Positions 1 through 12,059 are shown, counted from the first letter of the stretch. The stretch is DNA of 62,000 nucleotides from Apostichopus japonicus (GCF_037975245.1 NC_092575.1:13195001-13257000); one strand, 5' to 3'. A program made the numbers and translations. Notes: generated by a model from the letters alone, not told the origin.

Positions 1-529
1 TTGTGGGGCAGCTATAACTCTGATGTGGTATATATACTATATACGTACAGAAAGTTGGGGACATTTCTACTTTATTTGATGATATTATTTGTACCCTTTG
101 GACTACAAAGAATAATAAAGTATGGCATATTCAGCAAAGGGTACATTAAATTTATCAACAATTTTGGTATAAAAACAAAGAATATGGTCAAAGAATTCAG
201 AGAGTGGGGCAGGAGAATGACCATATAAGGATTAATCATTTGATCCAAAGATAAGTAGTTATTCTGACAAAGACAACGTTTCCCTCTCTTACTACAAGTA
301 GTTTATTATAACCAGGGAGTTGTTACCAAAACAACTCCCTGTTACAACTATACCATGATGGCTTATAGCTATATGCCCAGTGTGACATCTCTGGCAGACT
401 CACAGAGGATATCACAAGTAATAACACATAGAAGCTCTGATAGTCTTGTAACGAGAAGATATACCGTTACTGAATATCTAATAATATTGTTACTGCTAGA
501 GGTGCGATTAATGTATGACAGCATGCAGA
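1..529. other. Non-coding left edge with one perfect hairpin
   Basis: I see no recognisable gene. A 75-codon open frame runs in from the window edge without a recognisable domain and without an ATG at its start, so I treat it as chance. The one structured element is a perfect 12-bp inverted repeat, CAGGGAGTTGTT at 313-324 and its complement at 330-341, with a 5-base loop. Confidence 0.5.
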
Positions 530-828
530 GTGTATGGGCCTACAGCTAGTCTGTTGTGATGTGTCCTGTCACCTAAAAGTACGACAACAGAATATGCAGG
601 CCTACAGTTAGTCTGTAATGATGCTTCCTATTACGACAACAGAATATATGGGCCTATAGTGAGTCTGTTGTGATGCGTCCTATCACCTAAATGTAGGTCA
701 ACAGAATATGCAGGCCTACAGTTAGTCTGTTGTGAGGCTTTCTATCGCCCAAATGTAGGACAACAGAGTGTACAGGCCTATGGTTAGTCTGTTGTGATGC
801 TTTCCTATCACCCAAATCTGCATCGACA
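530..828. repeat. Tandem repeat, ~61-bp unit, about 5 copies
   Basis: The phrase GGCCTACAGTTAGTCTGTTG recurs, with substitutions, starting near 536, 597, 650, 712 and 773. The spacing is about 61 bases, except for one copy shortened to about 53. Each unit also carries a CCTATCACC-like block and ACAACAGAATAT. The copies are clearly diverged, so this is an older minisatellite with no coding capacity. Confidence 0.85.
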
Positions 829-2595
829 TTTCGGTTGTCACATTTATAAGTTTGGACAGCTGTTCTAATAATTGCACACTACATTTAACTGATATAATAC
901 AATACACCTACCAGAGCACTTATAATTTTCACGGCATATTACAAGTGTGTCAAGGTCAATAATAATGTGAGTCCTGATGTCCTTGAATATGTCCTCGTCA
1001 AGATGAAAATGAGAAAAAAAGATGAAAATAATTCTTTAATTTGGCAGACACTTTTTGAAGTGATGAATTTACATTTTGATTGTTAGATTAATGAAACTTT
1101 AAAGGAACAACCCTTTGAATCCCCATCACTAAAATTTGCCTTTAAGGAGCAATACAGACAATAACCAGTTTACCAAGGAACTATTGATAGAAAGCAAAAA
1201 CAAATATTATGAATGCAAATATTTTCTTCTTTTTTTTCCTGCCTATTTTCTTGAAGTATGAGGTGCAGCCAAAAAAATTCTATAGTATGTCATCTACTGA
1301 ACATGAACACACCTATGTCAATATTCAAGAGTTCCTTACATATCACAGAACGTTCCAAAACAGGTTGCTTCAATGGAATGACAAAAAATACATTACAAAT
1401 GTGATGGGTGACCCAGAATATTTTATTCTTTTGCCCCCACTCCCCACCCCCCCCCCCGCTCCCAGACAGTTTTAAATTTCAAGTACCATTTAGCATGGCA
1501 AACACCTAAGAGGAAAATTCATATTTACTCCTCCTTGGAAAGCACCTAGAAGCCAAAAAACAAAGGGGCAGCCAAGACAAAAGTCACAATAAGAGATAAG
1601 AATAACAAGGAACCATACAAATATATATATAGATAACTTTAATTATTGACAGAGAAAATTGCAACACAAATTTGCCACAGGGTAAAATGACACTTGACCT
1701 ATAGTACAAATTTTATGACCCCACCCCCTTGATAGAAACTCAAACTTTTGATTTATTACATTACCCAGCTGCTTTCTTCCAGTACATATTAATTGCTAGT
1801 CTGTGTGCTAATGTAAACTATCACCAATATACAAACTATCAACTTTTAAGAGAGAGAGAGATAGCAATTAGAAAAAAAAAAACAGGTTCTCCTAAAAGAA
1901 CAGGAAGAAAAAGAAAATGGGGGAAAAAGAACAAAGAAAGTTGAATGGACTGTATTTGGGATTTTCCCGCCAAAATCAGATTTTAAACTTCATGGGAATA
2001 TTTGTTAGTTCTTTGTTTCCTTTTCAGGTCGAACTAATAGTGAGACATACGTGAGGGGGGAGAGGGGGAGGGGGAAGAGGGATCAAAGTTCATCAGAGGT
2101 TGCTATTAATTATAATTTTTAAAGATGATAAACAAACAAAAGATTCAGTTTACACCTGTCAGCTACCCATGGCGACAGGTGGTGTTAACTTCTTTGTCAC
2201 ATTTCCGTCAATCCATTTCATCCATAAATGTTTTGCTTTTAATAACTTACAACCATGCCCTTAATAACCATGCCCTTAAGAACCATGCCCTTAATAACTG
2301 AATATCAACTACATATATTTATCCCTTAGAATGTTTACTTCAAATGTGCAAGGTACAATGTTTAACACTGAAACCAATTTCATCATTTATGGTTTATTAT
2401 ATTAAAATTAAGAGCCAATTAGCTTACATTTAAGAGATCAGATTTTGCAAAAACTCATCTAATGAATGCAGCAATTTAAGGAAGACAAAGAAAAACACAA
2501 AAACAGTTTAAGCAATTGCAGCTTATGATTATGTCATATGCTGACTTGACCAATACGCAATATTAATTTACACAGTTGTCGGTATGTGCGGTTGT
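829..2595. other. Intergenic, no gene seen
   Basis: AT-rich sequence without a convincing reading frame. It holds a C-run near 1447-1457, a G-rich stretch at 2054-2090 with several runs of three or more G, and a short triple repeat of a 17-base unit AACCATGCCCTTAATAA at about 2251-2299. Short open frames here match no domain I recognise. Confidence 0.6.
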
Positions 2596-2603
2596 AATGA
2601 AAG

Positions 2604-3722
2604 CAGGGGCGGCGATTTGTTTCAAATATTGGGAGGGGGGGGGGACATTTGCTTGGGTGCAAACGCGTAGCAACTTTCATCCCCAAAATTGTTCACACGC
2701 TTCTTGATATTTTGTATATTACTATCTAAGCCGAGCGCCACCATCAGTTGGCGCGCAGCGTACAAGAAAATTTCTGGTTTTGATAGCCCCCCAGATCACC
2801 AGAAATGGCACTTCTTGGGCTTGAAAATGACCAACCAGATGTACACTTTTGCCTGAGTTTTTTTTTTCATCCATAACCTTTTTCAAGATTGTCACCAGTC
2901 ACACATCATGTTCGACCTCATCGCATCTCATGTGGATCATTGCATTTGTAGGTAATACTACGTAAGGGCCCACAATACCCGTCAGCCCCACTTTTTCAAG
3001 GTTTTAAGCCCATTATTTGTTCAGAATTTGAATAATAAATTCACTTCAAAACATGCCCATAATGTTGCACAAAATATCATCTATGGACAACGAATATAGA
3101 ATAAAAAAACCTTCAACCCCTAACAGACCTGTCAAAATTGCACGAGTAGAGGGAAGTATGATGAAGAATGTTGGTCAGGGAATTTTCGAAAATTCAGACA
3201 CAGTTAATTTATTAGTGTACAAATATCAAAACCTCTTATAACGGCTACTATAAAACTTCGATTTCATAAACAAATACAAAAAATATGCTCAAGGGGGGTG
3301 CTGCCTCCCCCTTCACCCCCTGGCTACGCGCCTGCGGTTAGAAATCTTGTAGGAAACAGGCCAAATGGAAACCCATTGAACCCATATCGATGTGGATCAT
3401 ATGATTGTACGTACTTACACTCATACACGAGATGTACAGACATTATGATAATAATCACGTATGACAACATGCTATACGGTCACAAGTCACAGAAACGACC
3501 ACGAAGAGTCATTTACCTCATGCAGCATGTGCTGGATGAAGTTTTAGCCACCGCCAAATATGATTTGGATAAATAATCTCACGCATTATTTTCTATTTAT
3601 AGCCACACAAAAAGACTATGCCACCAAATATTGGGGCGATATTAGATACTATATCCCCCCCACCTAAAATATTGGGGAGGACATGTCCCCCCATCCCCCC
3701 CCCCCCATGATCGCCGCCCATG
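2604..3722. mobile_element. hAT-like non-autonomous DNA transposon with target-site duplication
   Basis: The left end reads CAGGGGCGGCGAT and the right end is the inverted complement CATGGGCGGCGAT, so the terminal inverted repeats match at 12 of 13 positions. The flanks are AATGAAAG (2596-2603) and AATGGAAG (3723-3730), an 8-base duplication with one mismatch. A CA-start terminus and 8-bp duplication are the signature of the hAT superfamily. Just inside the termini both ends are rich in G (left) and C (right), with matching AATATTGGG blocks. The 1.1-kb interior has no transposase-like frame. At 3299-3335 it contains GGCTACGCGCCTG preceded by C-rich sequence, which resembles the end of another hAT element and may be a nested fragment. 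Confidence 0.8.
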
Positions 3723-3730
3723 AATGGAAG

Positions 3731-4907
3731 ACTATGTAACAATGAATACTGCTCTATGTTCTGTTTGGGGCTTCAGTGATTATACACTGGCACGGTTCCA
3801 GGTAGTACAAACCCCACTGGCTCATAGATACGTCAGCTTTCATAAACACATAACAGATCAGATTAACTGTATCATTTAAACGGCAAGGCATGGCAACGAT
3901 TGGTAGAATATGGCAATATAATTAGCAATTCATCCTTTATACATATATAAACAAAACTTAAGCATTTAGATATCTAAATGAATAATACATTAATAGTTTT
4001 CAGTTGGGATGTCTGACAGTGTGAATATTCATGACAGTATGCAACATAACAACAGCTAATTATGTATAATGTATTCACAGTTCCATCCACTTTTGTGAAG
4101 TTTGGTGGGCCAGACAAAAATAAAGTGCAAAAACATATAGTTTGCCAAGTGAACTTTAATTGACAGGAGGGGGAAGGTGCAGGGTCTACAAGCCCCAGGA
4201 CCCAGCTGGGGTAAATTAGGAAGCCTAGGGGAAAATATGGGATAGGAAAGATTGTACTCTCCTTTTCACAATATACTTAAGGAAACCTGAACAGTTAAAA
4301 CAAAAATGAGGTCAGGTTACATGATTATCCCTGGCCCAATCTGGAACCCTGGTCATCAATGTGTATAACATGCATTCTAGCATTCATCTTGAAAGCAACA
4401 ACATTAACTAGTTACAGCTTTAATCTGAAGAGAGGTTTGTAAATTTAAACCAGTATTCAAAAATGAAACTTAACGAAGATAATACAATTATCTGATATCA
4501 CGTATTGATGAGTAAACAGACAGGAAGGAAGGTATTATTACACACAACAGGTGCAGCTGTGCAAACTTGAGTCAAAACTGATCATCATTATGTAAACTTT
4601 CAATTCCCCATTGAAAACACAGGTTTCTCCCTAACAGGATTCCTAAATGATCATGTGCATCTAAAGGCATGCACTAAACCAATTTATCACCTTTAAAGTG
4701 ACTATATATGCTAAAGGTCGACTTTTGGGCATAAAATTAATTTTGATATGTTGCAAACCATAACCAAATTATACATCACTATAGCAACCCCGGTTGTATT
4801 TCTACAAAAAAGTATTAATTTTTTTGAGAATTGACCCTATAGATTTAAATGTCAGACTATTCAGTTGAAGTGGCTGGATTCGTAAGTCTACCAAGGCACA
4901 CAGACCA
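3731..4907. other. Intergenic, no gene seen
   Basis: AT-rich non-coding sequence between two transposons. I find no domain-bearing frame, RNA gene or strong repeat. Confidence 0.6.
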
Positions 4908-5278
4908 TTAAAGGGTGTGAAGACTTGCGCAAAAAGAAACACTAATGACGGTAATCTGACCTAGTTTCGAATGAGGTGTAACAGAAGTGTTAGACACCAC
5001 CATCGATCCCAGAAAATACACACACACAGCTTGCTACCGCCGGTAATTAGACACTAGTGTACAGTCAGTACATACAGCTGCGGTCAATACCCACAGTACA
5101 GTGTACAAACGATACAGCAATGGACATTTCAGGTCCAGCTAAAGATAACAAGGTGTCACGTTTCATTACTGTCTGCATTTTGTAGCGACACGAAAAAAAA
5201 CTTCACTTGCAAGCAACGGAAAGTTAACTTTTTCAGCTGGCCGCATGCGGTTTGGGGCAAGTATTCAAATGCCTTTAA
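4908..5278 (+). mobile_element. TTAA-flanked MITE (piggyBac-like), copy 1
   Basis: The element is bounded by TTAA at 4908-4911 and 5275-5278. Inside these the ends are inverted repeats: AGGGTGTGAAGACTTGC at the left against AGGCATTTGAATACTTGC (complement) at the right. A second copy lies in opposite orientation at 42351-42713, and the similarity starts and stops at the TTAA borders in both. TTAA duplications are characteristic of the piggyBac superfamily. The 371-bp body has no transposase frame, so it is a non-autonomous element. Confidence 0.8.
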
Positions 5279-8200
5279 AGGATGTCAACTTTAGGCAGAG
5301 GTCTTGTCTTGATAACATGCTATATATATAGTCCAATCTTGAGAAAAGAAAAAAGTGAGTGCTTGTAATTGTTTTCTCTAGCTATAGATTTTGATTTTTT
5401 TTTTTTTTTTTTAAATATGTTTTTCCCCCATTCAAATATAGAAAGGTTAACCTTGAATATATGCCCAATCTCTGGAATGCTCCTTTGAGGCTTAACAAAT
5501 TGATGATGATGATGATGTTGTTTGACTCCTCCCATACATATAGGCCTATGCTGTTGATTTGTCAATTTAAATTCATTGTTTTGTACATTCTTTGTGGACA
5601 CAAAGATTGATGAAAAAATTATGAATACTTGCAAATATATATATATACACTATACACTATATTGTGAAAGAAATGGTGAGAAGTATGGCTGAAGGTTTTG
5701 GAGGTTTGTTACCTAAGTTTATCAGACCTTAGCAGATTTTGTGCCTTTGTATAGTCTTATCATTATTTTAAGGGAGCAGCAATTTACCCAACCACCATAT
5801 TTTAGCTTCTTTGATAGGAATCAGTTTTGATAAGGGAAACCTTGCCCAGTTTGGAAAATATCAGGGTTAATAGGTTTGTTAAGGTCTTGCACTGCCATTT
5901 GTACAATGGGTGATATCATATATAATATATATATAATTTTGATCAGTCTCCACATTGTATCCATTTAAAAATATATATATTAAATATATATATATATATG
6001 TATAGGTATATGTATATGAATATGTATACATATATATATATTCCGCCAATTACTGCCGATTACAATGCCTCTCCCCCTCCCATGCACACATACACTTATT
6101 ACATAAAATAAACATTAAAAACTAAGAAATATACAAAACCATTGAAATTTCAAGCATATCTTTCTCAAAGCCAGGTGTTATATTTAGATTTCAATTCTTC
6201 AGCCGATTTGTTTGTTCATGGAACAATAAAACTGTCCCCAAATGGAAGCTGTTTGGAGGTAGTTTTGCATCGCAAATAAATCTTCTATGATGGTTGGGTA
6301 TATGCTTCTCTTTTAAAGGCATCTAATTGAACCAAGTAAGGACACTAGCATGATGTCACCACCCCCCAATCCAGCTCCCTCCCTCACCTAATTTTTTTTT
6401 TCATTTGTTGTATATCATACCCTCCTCATTCCACAGATGCAGCTGACAAAACTTGGAAATCTCATTTGCTCCCACCATCTTTATGCTATGAATTATTATA
6501 CGTAAAATTGATCATCAAATTTCAATGTGATCTAACCCTGGCAAATCACGACAGATAATAATGAACTAAAAGCATGCCTTATACACATACATTTGAAGGT
6601 ATAGGGGTGGAGGCACTTTGTAATAACACAAAGTCTGACCCTCCTCCCCTCCCCTTTCCTCCCCCTATCATACCCTCCTCCACCTAAGTTTTTCTTCTTC
6701 TGTAGACACCCATAAACAGCTAACTGCAAACAAATTTCTATCACATCCTGCTCCTGCTAGTAAAGTATATATGGTTATTAATTTTAGCAGAATATACATA
6801 AGAAAGCTCAATCCATAAAGATTTTGTGGAAGAAATCAAATCACTCAACAATAAGGTGAACAAAGAGAGAGCTCACCATCTAATTAGAAGTCCATAAACT
6901 CACAAAGGTATTTATGTATGATTGAGATAAACCATTCCTTTAACCCCACCCCCCCCCCTCTCTCTTTCTCCCTCTGTTTGGACAATTCAATTCTCATTCC
7001 TCTGTGAGGCCTCCTTAAATGCAGGATGCTTTTGATATAATAATTAAAAATATATAAAAAAATACAATTGAGCGACAAAGAAAGTGAACAGAGAAAGATA
7101 TCTGTAATGGTCCTTATCTAACAATAACAGAACTTGTGTTGAGCAATTTTCTACCAGATAAATGTCTCAGCAGGGTACATACTATTAACTAAAAAAAATT
7201 CAAGCAACATTCCACATCCTTCCCTTTGCCATGAAAGGACAAAATTTTCCCCCTTACTTACTCCCACTGGGACACCACACAACAGAGCCATGCTGTATTA
7301 TTCCCTGCCTGATTCAATCAAGTAATGCTATACCTATTCACTAGCATACACAGACTCAGCTTATACAAGTCAGCTGTGTCCTGATTGGCTGATTTACTTT
7401 TAAGTAGGCAGGACCACCAGCCATAGACGTGTGCCAGCCACACTTTGCCAATAAACAGACAATTACTGGTTACGGACTATCTTCTGTGTTAGGCTGTGGT
7501 GTGAAATGATAAGACCTATTGAATATTCATAACTGGTGCTGCTTGTTTTTTCATCACATTGTGTATAATGCAAGCAGATGGATAGAGGGTTCAATCAATT
7601 TTTTTTTTCTCAGGATAGTTTTTAGTGAAACCAAATGGGACTGATGAAAGAACACTCTTAACTTCGTCTGAAAAAAAGCTCCGATACGGACGGACGTCAA
7701 TTGGATTGATAATTCTGACTAGATCTTTTTCATTTATTCGTCGGTGTTGTTTCAGTAAAGGATCCTTTTTGTTTCTCACTTCCCAGTTAGCGTCCTGGTC
7801 CTAAACAGGATTTCATACTTCTTTACGGATAATCAAGCGGAATAAATAAAAAGTAAATTTCATTACGCAAAGCTATCACTTCAATTGGATTTCTGAAAAT
7901 AATTTTTACCCTCTTTCAAAAAACCAAGAATAAACTCTTAAACTTGTTAGAAATACGAGTATCGAGGAAAGACAGAGAGAGCAAGCTAGCGACCGACATT
8001 AAGGAAGAGTGCTCGTTGGAAAACAGCGGTGTGTGAGCGTACTTGCCATGTTCTAAAATGCGATATAACACTTGTATCAAAAACATTGCATAATTGGCAT
8101 ACTTAGTTCGGAAAAAAACAAAATTACTTTCATTAACAGCTGAGCTGTGAAGCTGAGACCACCGCGCGTTACTTGATATAAAGTAGAACGAACGCTGTCG

Positions 8201-9150
8201 ATTGTCTCGTATATTTGATTCTTTACTCGGTCTCTTCACGAGCATGTCCTTACTTTATTATCATCCAACACTAATTTGAGAGGCATGCGGTGATATGATG
8301 TGAATGCATCTTAGCTGGCTTTAGCTTTCATGTGAGATTAAGAGACATCTTCTCTGCAAGAGGCCTCGGAACAGGGAACCAAAAAAACAATTGATTTTAC
8401 TCTGGGAGTGTAAATTAAATGTGAACCTAGTGCTATCGACTTCATTGCTTCTATAACAACAGCCCCAGCTGGATCAAGCTGATAATAATCAACTTGGATT
8501 TTTATTCTTTGGAATCTTTATTTTACTTTCAGGGCAGTGCTTTTTTTTTAAATTTTTATAAAGTCATATTATTTGAATCCATTTGGGATATATAGCATTC
8601 AATCAAAACATTCTTGAAAGGAATTTTAGAGGACATAATAAAACCACCCAGAATTATTACCATTTTTGGGGAGTGATATCTGACTTAATTTTTTTACTGT
8701 ATGCATGTATATTACAGCATCGAAAAAGTAAGTCAAATATGCATTAACAGTGGAATTGCAAATAAGACTGTGAGAAAAGGGCAGGTTTGAAAAGTAAAAA
8801 AAAGCTCTTTGCTTTCATGCAGTACCACCCAGCATTTGCGTAAAAAGTAATATATACTAATAATTATATACACTTTGTGAAGAGTACACACAGTTGTCTG
8901 TGTTTGCATACCACTTTGAGAGCATTCAGCATGCAGTATGCATGTTAATAAACCTGTTGTTTTGTCAATTTCATATTTTATCTCTGTGGAAGCACGGGAT
9001 GTCCTACCCACACCTTGTAATTGATACACACAGCTGATATACACAACCTTAGCTTACCGCGCTGAATCAGATGAAAGTGGGGGTTGCCGTAGAGATTCCT
9101 CCTGATTTTTATGATAAAGGAGAACAAGTGGATGGTATGACCACAAAAAC
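5279..9150. other. Intergenic, no gene supported
   Basis: Holds a T-run at 5393-5412, AT-rich microsatellite at 5931-6042, pyrimidine-rich tracts at 6640-6700 and 6945-6975, and low-complexity sequence. The 7.28-8.35 kb part is more complex and less AT-skewed. It has CCAAT-type pentamers near 7383 and 7448 and a 109-codon minus-strand frame at 7916-8245 with no domain I recognise. It could be an untranslated exon or regulatory sequence, but nothing proves this. Confidence 0.5.
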
Positions 9151-9158
9151 GCTACTAA

Positions 9159-9182
9159 ATGCAAATGCGTATTGTGTATAAA
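9159..9182 (+). promoter_or_regulatory. Possible octamer plus TATA box upstream of receptor gene 1
   Basis: ATGCAAAT at 9159-9166 is followed 10 bases later by TATAAA at 9177-9182, about 290 bases upstream of the chosen start codon of gene 1. That spacing allows a short untranslated leader. The octamer also occurs at several unrelated places in this AT-rich window, so it has little weight alone. Two very short ATG frames (from 9349 and 9418) would precede the main start if the transcript begins here. Confidence 0.3.
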
Positions 9183-9473
9183 CGAGCGCTGTGCTTGTAA
9201 TGATACCGGAGGAGTGAGATACAAACCGTTCAGTTAACATTTTGATCTTTTCTGGCATGTAGGATCTAGAGCGATTGTTTCAGAATTTGGATTTAAGGAA
9301 TTGCTTCCTACCGTTTTGATTTGGAACCGGCCAAAAAGAGAAACGTTTTATGAGAGAGTTTGTTCTTATTCAATAGCCATTTCTCCTCTTTCTTTTCATC
9401 ATTTGTTTGGAACACAATGGATTTATATCGTATACAGGCTCTATAGGCAAAAAAGCAACTCCGAAAAAAGAAA

Positions 9474-10937
9474 ATGGCCGCACTTGAAATATTCCTGTTT
9501 TTGCAGGCTTTTGTGTGTGTAGTCGTATCGACACCCAGTTTTAGTCAAATGCCTGAGCAGAGATCTGCATTAGCCGAAGGCGATGTTACATTTTATTGCG
9601 TTGTTCGTGACTTGGAGAGACATCATGTGGTCCAGTGGCTTCGAGGGATGTCGGCAATAACCAGAAACGCAGCTGTTTTGATACCTCCGTCGAACCCAGA
9701 TTCTCGGAGGATATCCGTTATTGCAGACCCGTCTGTAGGACAGTATAACTTGCAGATCTCTAACGTACAACAGTCGGATGATTTGACTTATATCTGCTCA
9801 GTATATAACAGTACCGATAATACTCAAATCCTGTCCTCTGGCGGGGTACGACTGGAGGTGCACACCATTCCAGACCAACGCTACCCACAATGCACCCCTC
9901 TGGACAAACCTGAATACGAAGAAGGTAGCAACATAACCATATCTTGCACGTCGCGGAGATCGAATCCGCCGGTACTATTACAATGGTATCAAGGCGGTAC
10001 GGTCATTGAGGGTGCCAAATTAGACGATTCCGACCCAGGGTTTCGATCTTTGAGGTACGTCATCAAGACGAAACATACGGACGATCGTTCGATTTACCAA
10101 TGTAAAATGACCACAAGTGCCATAGAGTCTTTAGAGAGAAGTTGCAGTCTGGGTCCATTGAACGTTGTTTACAAGCCTCGAGTGGGCCTTCTCCTGCCAG
10201 AGGGAGATGTTGAAGATGGACAGCAAATTCAGCTGAATTGTCAAGCCGAAGCCAAGCCGGAGCCGTTTGGCTACAGGTGGACTAGCAGTATTCCCTTCCA
10301 GGGCGACGAGATCGAATATCTAAAGAATAGCAAGACCATCCTGCTTACGGCCTCCGCTAGACTAAACGGGACGCAGATATCATGCGTCGCTACAAACATC
10401 CAAGGGTCTGGCAGTAGCAACAAGGTCAGACTCTACATACAGCCAAAAGGGCACACCACGACAGAGGACAGTATAACAGATAGAAAAGGCGACAAATTCG
10501 ATCCCGCGGAAAAGGACCCCTCGAAACCGCTGGGGCCTGAAGTTCCTGGGTCTGTTGTTGCACCAGCTCCAGGGTTGAGCAGCCGGCTGTTACTTCTTAT
10601 CATCGGAATTCTCAGCCTTATGCTCATTGTCCTACTTCTAGTGCTTATATTTTACACATGTCGTAGCTATCAGTCCAATGGGAACCACAGTATCATCTAC
10701 GGGACGCCCTCTAGTATCTGCAACGGCGCAAACATCGATCGAGCTTGGGATCAGAACAGCGTGTATTTTGAGCCGAGGGACCAACTAAGTGTAGGGGAAG
10801 CCCCGACGTGGCTGAGGTCACCCAAGCAACCCCAGTGGCGTCGCAACGTGGCTGTGCAGGTGCCTTTCGTGGAGGATCCGCCTTACGCAGAGATCGAGCA
10901 GGACTGGGACGATGGTGTTTACACGCTTCAGATATGA
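9474..10937 (+). CDS. Three-Ig-domain type I membrane receptor, paralogue 1 (single exon)
   Basis: A 487-residue cell-surface receptor of the Ig superfamily, probably adhesion or recognition; the ligand is unknown. The signal peptide is about residues 1-20. Ig1 is V-like (C42, W55, and the D-x-x-x-Y-x-C pattern ending at C108). Ig2 has C158, W171 and C210 plus an extra pair C140/C224. Ig3 has C256, W269 and C304 with the LNGT turn seen in nectin/Kirrel-type domains. N-glycosylation sequons lie at N112, N153 and N298. A charged, Pro-rich stalk (323-371) precedes the transmembrane helix 372-394. The tail carries Y409-G-T-P and Y431-F-E-P (YxxP), Y471-A-E-I and Y483-T-L-Q. The start has a good Kozak context (A at -3, G at +4). 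The coding region is intronless and more GC-rich than its flanks. The order V, C2, Ig3 resembles nectin, CADM and Kirrel proteins, but I cannot assign orthology. Its paralogue lies at 21649-23118. Confidence 0.93.
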   Translation: MAALEIFLFLQAFVCVVVSTPSFSQMPEQRSALAEGDVTFYCVVRDLERHHVVQWLRGMSAITRNAAVLIPPSNPDSRRISVIADPSVGQYNLQISNVQQSDDLTYICSVYNSTDNTQILSSGGVRLEVHTIPDQRYPQCTPLDKPEYEEGSNITISCTSRRSNPPVLLQWYQGGTVIEGAKLDDSDPGFRSLRYVIKTKHTDDRSIYQCKMTTSAIESLERSCSLGPLNVVYKPRVGLLLPEGDVEDGQQIQLNCQAEAKPEPFGYRWTSSIPFQGDEIEYLKNSKTILLTASARLNGTQISCVATNIQGSGSSNKVRLYIQPKGHTTTEDSITDRKGDKFDPAEKDPSKPLGPEVPGSVVAPAPGLSSRLLLLIIGILSLMLIVLLLVLIFYTCRSYQSNGNHSIIYGTPSSICNGANIDRAWDQNSVYFEPRDQLSVGEAPTWLRSPKQPQWRRNVAVQVPFVEDPPYAEIEQDWDDGVYTLQI

Positions 10938-11592
10938 AAAGGTAGCTAAAGGGAAAATATTTTAAAAACTATATATAGGCCTACATTCAGAGTATTTGGG
11001 CATCATTCACTGAATGCCATGACTAAAAAAAATGAAATACTATCCTAACACAATGTTTTAATGTATAGAAGATTATTTTATGCACCTAGCTTCAGATCAT
11101 GGAGAAAATGGTGTTTGGATGTCATTCAAAATGTTTTCAAACCGAGGTATTTTTTAAGCTACATTGGTGGTGCTGAAAGAGAATTGGGTTCTTCTTCTTC
11201 TTTCCGAGAAGAAAACAAAAGGAAAATCCTTTGTTTTTTGAAGGTTTGTTGTTATACAATTTACAAAGTAACTTGCATGAACTGTCACAGTTTATGAAAG
11301 TACTTTGTTCGGGTTAATTGATGCACCAGTGTGATTTTAAGATGGTTTTATATCTATTAGGGAAGATGTTGTTGACAGGAATCATAGCTTTGTTAATTTC
11401 AAGCTCTCTTTGCAATAAGTTTGCTATTTTAGTGAAAGTTGTTGAGTCACTTTACCTTAATTTGGGAATAGCATTTCATCAGTGTACCACTTCATAAGTA
11501 CAATAATTACAAAATATGGATACAACTCAAGTTAAAGAAACATTATTTTTAATGTCACTGCTACTAAATATAATCGTCCATAAAAAATATTA

Positions 11593-11611
11593 CGGGGAAA
11601 AAAAATCCCCG
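11593..11611 (+). other. Small hairpin in the probable 3' UTR of receptor gene 1
   Basis: CGGGGA and TCCCCG form a perfect 6-bp stem around seven A residues. The hairpin lies about 660 bases after the stop codon and upstream of the first AATAAA, so it could be part of the mature 3' UTR. Its function is unknown. Confidence 0.4.
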
Positions 11612-11721
11612 ATAAAATGAGAGTAAAATATAAGAAGAGAAAAGGTACAGTTTACGTGACCAGTATTCCTACTGTTGTTCAGTTCATTTATCTGCTGTGT
11701 TCATTACGCATCAAGCCAGTT

Positions 11722-11954
11722 AATAAACAGAAGAAGGAATATATCCATTCTTTTACGAGGGTTCTAATTTGTGAATAATGTATAACTTTTCATGTACATA
11801 TTTAAACGCTTCAAGGTTTTGTAAATTGTGGATGATATGTAACAAGATGGAGATCACTTAATGACCTTTTCATCAAAAACAGCTGGTCTGCGTTTGTCCA
11901 AATATTTTACCCATATTTAAAACAAAAAGTGTGATATTGTTTACCCATAATAAA
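11722..11954 (+). terminator. Candidate polyadenylation signals for receptor gene 1
   Basis: AATAAA occurs at 11722-11727 and 11949-11954, with a further one at 12051-12056. The first would give a 3' UTR of about 0.8 kb. No cDNA evidence is available, and this hexamer is common in AT-rich sequence. Confidence 0.35.
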
Positions 11955-12059
11955 GGACAAAATGGCGCAATAATAGTAATAATTAAGGAAAAAAAGGGTT
12001 TAAGAATTTGAATGGACATGATTAAATGGCAGAATTAAATATGAAAATGGAATAAAATT

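Noticed and set aside
8281-8308. miR-124-like GGCATGCGGTGA
   Set aside because: It differs from miR-124 inside the seed region and no precursor hairpin is evident.
9159-9166. Immunoglobulin-promoter-like octamer ATGCAAAT before receptor 1
   Set aside because: The same octamer occurs at about 1213, 12617, 17804, 32567 and 36542 in unrelated AT-rich DNA, and receptor 2 lacks it. I keep it only as a low-confidence note.
9301-9522. 73-codon frame overlapping the start of receptor gene 1
   Set aside because: It begins without ATG, is out of frame with the receptor, and most of it lies in the probable leader.
10884-10934. ITAM in the receptor 1 tail
   Set aside because: Y471-A-E-I is followed 8 residues later by Y483-T-L-Q, which lacks the required Leu/Ile at +3, and receptor 2 has no second tyrosine.
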